From an uncultured Clostridia bacterium (GTDB taxonomy: Bacteria; Bacillota; Clostridia; Lachnospirales; CAG-274), in NCBI GenBank assembly GCA_944376805.1, contig CALWDX010000037.1, positions 1-48,346 of the forward strand: a DNA stretch of 48,346 bases, given 5' to 3'. This document shows, piece after piece, positions 43,310 to 48,346 of the stretch; the first letter of the stretch is position 1; every line of letters starts with the position of its first letter. Position numbers and translations under genes: made by a program. The notes under the pieces are model-generated. The model saw nothing but the letters and a program-made list of their open reading frames with translations. It was not told the DNA's origin and did no database searches.

Positions 43310-43951
43310 ATGAAAGTTAAAGTTGAAATAGTTGGTGGTATGATGATGCAAAATTGTTATTTTGCAATAGAAGAAGATACAAACAATGCTATAATAATAG
43401 ACCCAGGTGCAGATGCAGATAAACTTATAAATATAATAGAAAAAGAAAAATTAAATTTAAAATATATTGTATTAACTCATGGACATTTTGACCATATAGG
43501 TGCTTGTAAAGAAATAAAAGAAAAATATAATATACCTATTGTTATATGTGAAGGAGAAGAAATATTAATTGAACATAGTGAGAATAATCTTTCTCATATG
43601 ATAAATGCTAAAATAGAAATAAAAGCAGATATTGTTTTAAAAGATAATGATATTTTTAAGTTTGGTGAAAATTTAGCTTTTAAAGTTTTAAAAACTCCAG
43701 GACATACTCCAGGTGGTATGTGTTTATATTTTGAAGATGAAAATATACTTTTCTCTGGTGATACTTTATTTTATGGTTCTATTGGTAGAACAGATTTTCC
43801 TTATGGAAATTCAGCTGATTTAATTAAATCTGTTACAAGACTTAAAGATTTACCAGAAGAAACAGTAGTTTATAGTGGACACGGAAATAAGACTACAATA
43901 GGAACAGAAAAAAATATCAACCCTTATATGGGTAATATGTATGAATATTAG
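43310..43951 (+). CDS. MBL-fold metallohydrolase (glyoxalase II-like)
   Basis: A 213-residue member of the metallo-beta-lactamase family. The metal site is LTHGHFDHIG (H57, H59, D61, H62), with TPGHTPGGM, FSGDTLFYGSIGRTD and SGHGNKTTIGTE. It looks like the YqgX/glyoxalase II-like group that often follows dtd in Firmicutes, and its substrate is unknown. The start is the ATG at 43310 (MKVKVEIVGG) with TTAGGAGGA before it. An in-frame ATG at 43283 would overlap dtd and is not preferred. Confidence 0.92.
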   Translation: MKVKVEIVGGMMMQNCYFAIEEDTNNAIIIDPGADADKLINIIEKEKLNLKYIVLTHGHFDHIGACKEIKEKYNIPIVICEGEEILIEHSENNLSHMINAKIEIKADIVLKDNDIFKFGENLAFKVLKTPGHTPGGMCLYFEDENILFSGDTLFYGSIGRTDFPYGNSADLIKSVTRLKDLPEETVVYSGHGNKTTIGTEKNINPYMGNMYEY

Positions 43952-43965
43952 AAAGTTGGTTTTAT

Positions 43966-45411
43966 ATGTATTATATTGTAGAACATAAATATTTAGATGA
44001 AGTACTTTCAGTTATTCAATTATTTTATTTTGGTGAAAAAATAAAGCAAGTAGAAGAAATATTAGATAATGATATAGTTATAAAAAGTATACTTAAAGAT
44101 GAAATAACTACTTGTATTATATATAAAGATAAAAAAGAAATAATAAGTAAAAGCAATAATATTACAAACAAGGATATAAATAGTTTTTCTAATGAAATAG
44201 CTAGAATTATAAAACTTACTGTTTATGAGGCTATACAACAATTAAGACCTTTAAATATGCCTTGGGGTATATTAACAGGTGTTAGACCAACTAAAAAAAT
44301 AAATGAAATGTTAGAAGAAGGTTTTTCAGAAAATAGTATTAAAAATATATTAAAGGAAAAATATTTAGTTTCAGATGAAAAAATAAATTTAGCAATAGAT
44401 ATAGCTAAAATAGAAAAAAATATACTTAAAAATAATAATAAAAATAAAATTTCAATATATTTAGGTATACCATTTTGCCCTACAAGGTGTGTTTATTGTT
44501 CTTTTACTTCTTTTAATCTTAGTCAATATACTAAAAAAGTAGATTTATATTTGGATTGTTTGGAAAAAGAAATACTTGCTATGAAAGATTATGTTAATAA
44601 CTTTGATATAGAAAGTATTTATATAGGTGGTGGAACGCCAACTTCATTAAATGAAAGTCAATTTTATAGGTTTTTAAAAATAGTAAATGATAATTTTAAA
44701 AAGCCTTTAGTAGAATATACAATAGAGGCAGGGCGTGCCGACACTATAACTAGAGAAAAATTAAAAACAATGAAAGATTTTAATGCTACAAGAATATCAA
44801 TAAATCCTCAAACTATGAATGATAAAACATTAAAATTGATAGGAAGAAATCATTTAGAAGAAGAATTTTTACAGGCTTTTTATATGGCTAGAGAAGAAGG
44901 TCATAACAATATAAATACAGATATTATATTAGGGCTTACAGATGAAACTTCTAAAGAAGTATTATATACTATGGATAAAATATATAAGTTAAATCCAGAA
45001 AGTTTAACAGTACACACACTTGCTTTAAAAAGAGCTTCAAGACTTAATGAAAATATAGATACATTTAATCCTAGTTCTTTTTATGAAATGGAAAAAATGA
45101 TTAATATTACAAAAGATTATGCTAAAAAAATGAATATGTATCCTTATTATATGTACAGACAAAAAAATATGATAGGCAATTTTGAAAATGTTGGATATTG
45201 TAAAGATAATTTAGAATGTTTTTATAATATTCAAATAATGGAAGAAAAACAAACTATTATTTCTTTTGGTGCAGGGGCTACAAGCAAATTTTATTTTGAA
45301 GATACAAATCTTATAAAAAGAGCTTTTAATGTTAAAAGTGTAGATGACTATATAAGTCGTATAGATGAAATGATACAACGAAAAAAAGAAATAATACAGG
45401 AGGATATATAA
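43966..45411 (+). CDS. hemZ: Coproporphyrinogen dehydrogenase HemZ-like radical SAM protein
   Basis: A 481-residue radical-SAM protein. An N-terminal extension of about 160 residues (LRPLNMPWGILTGVRPTKK) is typical of HemZ and absent from HemN/HemW. The cluster motif is CPTRCVYCSF near 170, followed by IYIGGGTPTSL and EAGRADTI. HemZ is annotated as an oxygen-independent coproporphyrinogen oxidase, but many anaerobes with hemZ lack other heme genes, so the true role may differ. None of the other heme genes is in the window. The stop directly abuts the hisS start. Confidence 0.9.
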   Translation: MYYIVEHKYLDEVLSVIQLFYFGEKIKQVEEILDNDIVIKSILKDEITTCIIYKDKKEIISKSNNITNKDINSFSNEIARIIKLTVYEAIQQLRPLNMPWGILTGVRPTKKINEMLEEGFSENSIKNILKEKYLVSDEKINLAIDIAKIEKNILKNNNKNKISIYLGIPFCPTRCVYCSFTSFNLSQYTKKVDLYLDCLEKEILAMKDYVNNFDIESIYIGGGTPTSLNESQFYRFLKIVNDNFKKPLVEYTIEAGRADTITREKLKTMKDFNATRISINPQTMNDKTLKLIGRNHLEEEFLQAFYMAREEGHNNINTDIILGLTDETSKEVLYTMDKIYKLNPESLTVHTLALKRASRLNENIDTFNPSSFYEMEKMINITKDYAKKMNMYPYYMYRQKNMIGNFENVGYCKDNLECFYNIQIMEEKQTIISFGAGATSKFYFEDTNLIKRAFNVKSVDDYISRIDEMIQRKKEIIQEDI

Positions 45412-46671
45412 ATGAAAATAAAAAGACCTAAAGGTACCAATGATATTTTTGGAAAAGATGCTTATAAGTGGCAGTTTTTAGAAAATGAAATTAAACAAAC
45501 TTGTAAAAATTTTGGTATACAAGAAATAAGAACACCTATATTTGAATATAAAAATCTTTTTGAGCGTGGAGTAGGTGAAACAACAGATGTTGTTCAAAAA
45601 GAAATGTTTACTTTTAAAGATAGAGGGGAAAGAGAATATGCATTAAAACCAGAAAGTACAGCTGGTACTGCTAGAGCTTATCTTGAAAATAGTTTAAATG
45701 CAGATGTTCAACCTACAAAGTTATATTATATAGCCCCTTCTTTTAGAGATGAAAGAAACCAAGCAGGAAGATTTAAACAGTTTCATCAATTTGGAGTTGA
45801 AATGTTTGGTTCTTTTGATTCTAGCTGTGATGCTGAAGTTATATCTTTTGTATATGAACTTTTAAAAAGACTTAATATTAAAGATGTAATATTAAAACTT
45901 AATAGTTTAGGTGGAAATGAATGTAGAAAAACTTATAATCAAAAACTTAAATCTTTTGTAGAAACTAAATTAGAATGTTTATGTGAAGATTGTAAACAAA
46001 GATATGAAAAAAATCCACTTAGAGTATTAGATTGTAAAAATCCAAAGTGTAAAGAGGCTTTAAAAGATGCACCTACAACGATAGAAAGTTTAGATGAAGA
46101 ATGTAAAAATCATTTTGAAAGTCTTAAAAAATATTTAGATATAATGAATATACCTTATGAAGTAGACCCTAAAATAGTAAGAGGTCTTGACTATTATACA
46201 AAAACTGTTTTTGAGTTTGTTTGTAAATCTGAAAAATTAGGTTCACAAAGCACTATTTGTGGTGGTGGTAGATATGATAATCTTATAAAAGAATGTGGTG
46301 GACAATCTACTGGTGCTGTTGGTTTTGGTATGGGTATGGAGCGTGTTCTTATGCTTATGGAAGAACAAGGTATACAAATAGAAGAAGAAAATAGACCTTT
46401 AATTTATATTGGTTCTATGGGTGAAGTTGGGTTTACAAAGGCTCAACAAATAGCATATAGTTTAAGACAAAAAGGTATATATGTAGAATATGACATAGTT
46501 AGAAGAAGTGTAAAAGCACAACTTAAATATGCTGACAAAATTAATGCCAAATATGTTATAATTATAGGTGATAATGAAATAGAAACAGATAAAGTAAATT
46601 TAAAAGATATGGATAAAAGTGAACAAAGAGAAATAACTTTATCTAATTTAGAAAATGAAATTTTACAATAA
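45412..46671 (+). CDS. hisS: Histidine-tRNA ligase
   Basis: A 419-residue class II synthetase that charges tRNA-His. Motif 1 lies in IRTPIFEYKNLFERGVGE, motif 2 is APSFRDERNQAGRFKQFHQFG, and the His-binding motifs are RGLDYYTKTVFEF and motif 3 GFGMGMERVLML. An internal block with four Cys (CLCEDC, then DCKNPKC) is the zinc-type insertion found in many Firmicutes HisRS. The ATG follows the hemZ stop without a gap, and its ribosome binding site AGGAGGAT is inside hemZ. No T-box leader precedes it. Confidence 0.95.
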   Translation: MKIKRPKGTNDIFGKDAYKWQFLENEIKQTCKNFGIQEIRTPIFEYKNLFERGVGETTDVVQKEMFTFKDRGEREYALKPESTAGTARAYLENSLNADVQPTKLYYIAPSFRDERNQAGRFKQFHQFGVEMFGSFDSSCDAEVISFVYELLKRLNIKDVILKLNSLGGNECRKTYNQKLKSFVETKLECLCEDCKQRYEKNPLRVLDCKNPKCKEALKDAPTTIESLDEECKNHFESLKKYLDIMNIPYEVDPKIVRGLDYYTKTVFEFVCKSEKLGSQSTICGGGRYDNLIKECGGQSTGAVGFGMGMERVLMLMEEQGIQIEEENRPLIYIGSMGEVGFTKAQQIAYSLRQKGIYVEYDIVRRSVKAQLKYADKINAKYVIIIGDNEIETDKVNLKDMDKSEQREITLSNLENEILQ

Positions 46672-46703
46672 TAAAAACAAATATATTATACTTGGAGGAC
46701 AAA

Positions 46704-48346
46704 ATGAAAGGTTTTAAAAGAACAAATTATTGTGGAGAAATAAAGGAAAATATGATTGGCAAAGAAGTTACTATTATGGGCTGGGTAAGCCGTAAGCGTG
46801 TATTTAGTCATTTTTCTTTTATATTATTAAGGGATAGAACAGGTATTGTTCAAGCAGTTGTAAATCAAGATACTAATTCAGAAGATGTTATTAAAAAAGA
46901 TAAAGAACTTAAACCAGAATATGTAGTAGCTATAAAAGGTAAAGTAGTAGCTAGAACTGAAGTAAATATTAATCCAGAAATGGAAACAGGTATGGTTGAA
47001 GTTTTAATTGATGAAATGGAAATTTTATCAGAATCTGAAACACCACCTTTTCAAATTGAAGATAGTGTAAATGTTAGTACAGATTTAAGACTTAAATATA
47101 GATATTTAGACCTTAGAAGACCTAGTGTAGCTAAAAATTTAATATTAAGACATAAAATAGCTCAATCTGTTAGAAGATTTTTAGATAATGAAGGATTTTT
47201 AGAAATAGAAACACCATTTTTAACAAAATCTACACCAGAAGGAGCTAGGGATTATCTTGTACCAAGTCGTGTACATCCTGGAGAGTTTTATGCACTTCCT
47301 CAATCACCACAAATATTTAAACAGCTTTTAATGGCATCTGGTTTTGATAAATATTTCCAACTAGCAAAATGTTTTAGAGATGAAGATTTAAGAGCAGATA
47401 GACAACCAGAATTTACACAAATAGATATGGAATTATCTTTTGTAGATGAAGAAGATATAATAGATTTAAATGAAAGACTTATGAAAACTATATTAAAAGA
47501 AACAAAAGGTATAGATATACAAATTCCTTTTGAAAGAATGACTTATAAAGAGGCTATGGAAAGATTTGGTTCAGATAAACCAGATGTTAGATTTGGTATG
47601 GAACTTAACAATATTACTAATATTGTAGCAGGTAGTGAATTTGGTGTATTTGAAAATGCTATTAAAGATGGTGGAAGTGTTAGAGGTATAAATGTTAAAG
47701 GTTGTTGTTCTATGCCTAGAAAACAAATTGATAGTCTTGTAGAACTTGCTAAAACTTATGGTGCTAAAGGTTTAGCTTGGTTAGGGTTAAATGAAGATGG
47801 CACCTTTAAAACAAGTATAGGTAAATTTTTCAACGATGAACAACTCATAAAAATAGCTAACAGTTTTGGAGCTGAAAAAGGCGACTTAATTTTAATATGT
47901 GCAGATAAAGATAATGTTGTTTTTGATGCTTTAGGTGCATTAAGAGTTGAAATGTCTAAAAGACTTGAACTTACAAATAAAGAAGATTATAAATTTTTAT
48001 GGGTTACAGAGTTTCCACTTTTTGAATATGATGAAGAAGAACAAAGATATGTTGCAAAACATCACCCATTTACTATGCCTATGGAAGAAGATATTGAACT
48101 TTTAGAAACAAATCCAGAAAAAGTAAGAGCAGTAGCTTATGACTTAGTTTTAAATGGTTATGAACTTGGTGGTGGTAGTCTTAGAATTTATCAAAGTGAT
48201 TTACAAGAAAAAATGTTTAAATATTTAGGATTTACACAAGAAGATGCAAATGAAAGATTTGGTTTCTTAATAGATGCTTTTAAATATGGTGCTCCTCCAC
48301 ACGGTGGACTTGCTTTAGGACTTGATAGAATAGTAATGCTTTTATC
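46704..48346 (+). CDS. aspS: Aspartate-tRNA ligase (3' partial)
   Basis: 547 codons are visible and the end lies beyond the window; the whole protein should be about 590 residues. The N-terminal OB-fold domain reads the anticodon (VTIMGWVSRKRVFSHFSFI). Motif 1 is in IETPFLTKSTPEGARDYL, motif 2 in CFRDEDLRADRQPEFTQID. A bacterial GAD insertion domain is present, and motif 3 GLALGLDRIVML is at the edge. The start ATG at 46704 follows TTGGAGGAC. It is 32 bp after hisS, the usual hisS-aspS pairing, and again has no T-box leader. Asp- versus Asn/Asp-type specificity cannot be decided by eye. Confidence 0.94.
   Translation, partial: MKGFKRTNYCGEIKENMIGKEVTIMGWVSRKRVFSHFSFILLRDRTGIVQAVVNQDTNSEDVIKKDKELKPEYVVAIKGKVVARTEVNINPEMETGMVEVLIDEMEILSESETPPFQIEDSVNVSTDLRLKYRYLDLRRPSVAKNLILRHKIAQSVRRFLDNEGFLEIETPFLTKSTPEGARDYLVPSRVHPGEFYALPQSPQIFKQLLMASGFDKYFQLAKCFRDEDLRADRQPEFTQIDMELSFVDEEDIIDLNERLMKTILKETKGIDIQIPFERMTYKEAMERFGSDKPDVRFGMELNNITNIVAGSEFGVFENAIKDGGSVRGINVKGCCSMPRKQIDSLVELAKTYGAKGLAWLGLNEDGTFKTSIGKFFNDEQLIKIANSFGAEKGDLILICADKDNVVFDALGALRVEMSKRLELTNKEDYKFLWVTEFPLFEYDEEEQRYVAKHHPFTMPMEEDIELLETNPEKVRAVAYDLVLNGYELGGGSLRIYQSDLQEKMFKYLGFTQEDANERFGFLIDAFKYGAPPHGGLALGLDRIVMLL

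Overview
The window is a strongly AT-rich chromosomal segment of a low-GC Gram-positive anaerobe, most likely a member of the Clostridia. The evidence is the ireB-ruvX-DUF1292 block (a Firmicutes arrangement), RNase J, AddA, HemZ, rubrerythrin, an S-layer-homology protein, a split ThrE exporter, strong AGGAGG ribosome binding sites, and frequent TTG/GTG starts. No transposase, integrase, CRISPR array, tRNA or rRNA was found. It looks like core chromosome rather than a mobile island.

Layout. (1) 1-4028: phosphate uptake operon pstS(partial)-pstC-pstA-pstB-phoU on +, facing a rubrerythrin gene on -. (2) 4573-9816: an AT-rich intergenic stretch holding a possible frameshifted mini-gene, then the str operon rpsL-rpsG-fusA-tuf with a strong promoter, a structured rpsL-rpsG spacer and a perfect 20-bp hairpin before tuf. 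(3) 9851-14447: a membrane-anchored TPR-like protein, addA without addB, and a 56-residue Cys protein that starts with TTG. (4) 14631-16004 (-): a pantothenate uptake and kinase pair, the ECF S component and coaX. It diverges from a DEAD-box RNA helicase (16189-17766, +). (5) 17989-23863 (-): rnj, DUF1292, ruvX, ireB, mtaB and an orphan YesN/AraC-type regulator whose receiver domain carries Glu in place of the phospho-acceptor Asp. (6) 24030-28374 (+): SLH protein, an unrecognised 465-aa protein with a His/Cys tail, two ThrE subunits and a flavin reductase, followed by a decayed gene. (7) 28661-34093 (-): a 2Fe-2S ferredoxin-like protein and a purC-purF-purB-purA cluster. (8) 34434-36177: a ferritin-like protein (+) and an unrecognised membrane-anchored protein (-). 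(9) 36252-39558 (+): a TPP-riboswitch-controlled thiamine/pyrimidine uptake operon with a decayed gene between the binding protein and the ATPase. (10) 39618-48346 (+): a second membrane/TPR-like protein, rel, dtd, an MBL hydrolase, hemZ, hisS and partial aspS.

How the parts work together: most genes are housekeeping (phosphate, translation, CoA, purine, thiamine, stringent response, tRNA charging). Many units have a well-spaced sigma-A promoter (17-bp spacer) and an intrinsic terminator, and several terminators are shared by convergent genes. No clearly new multi-gene system is visible. The best leads are the Glu-receiver regulator, the metal-tail protein beside ThrE, the structured RNAs of the str operon, the orphan addA neighbourhood, and three short decayed or recoded reading frames.
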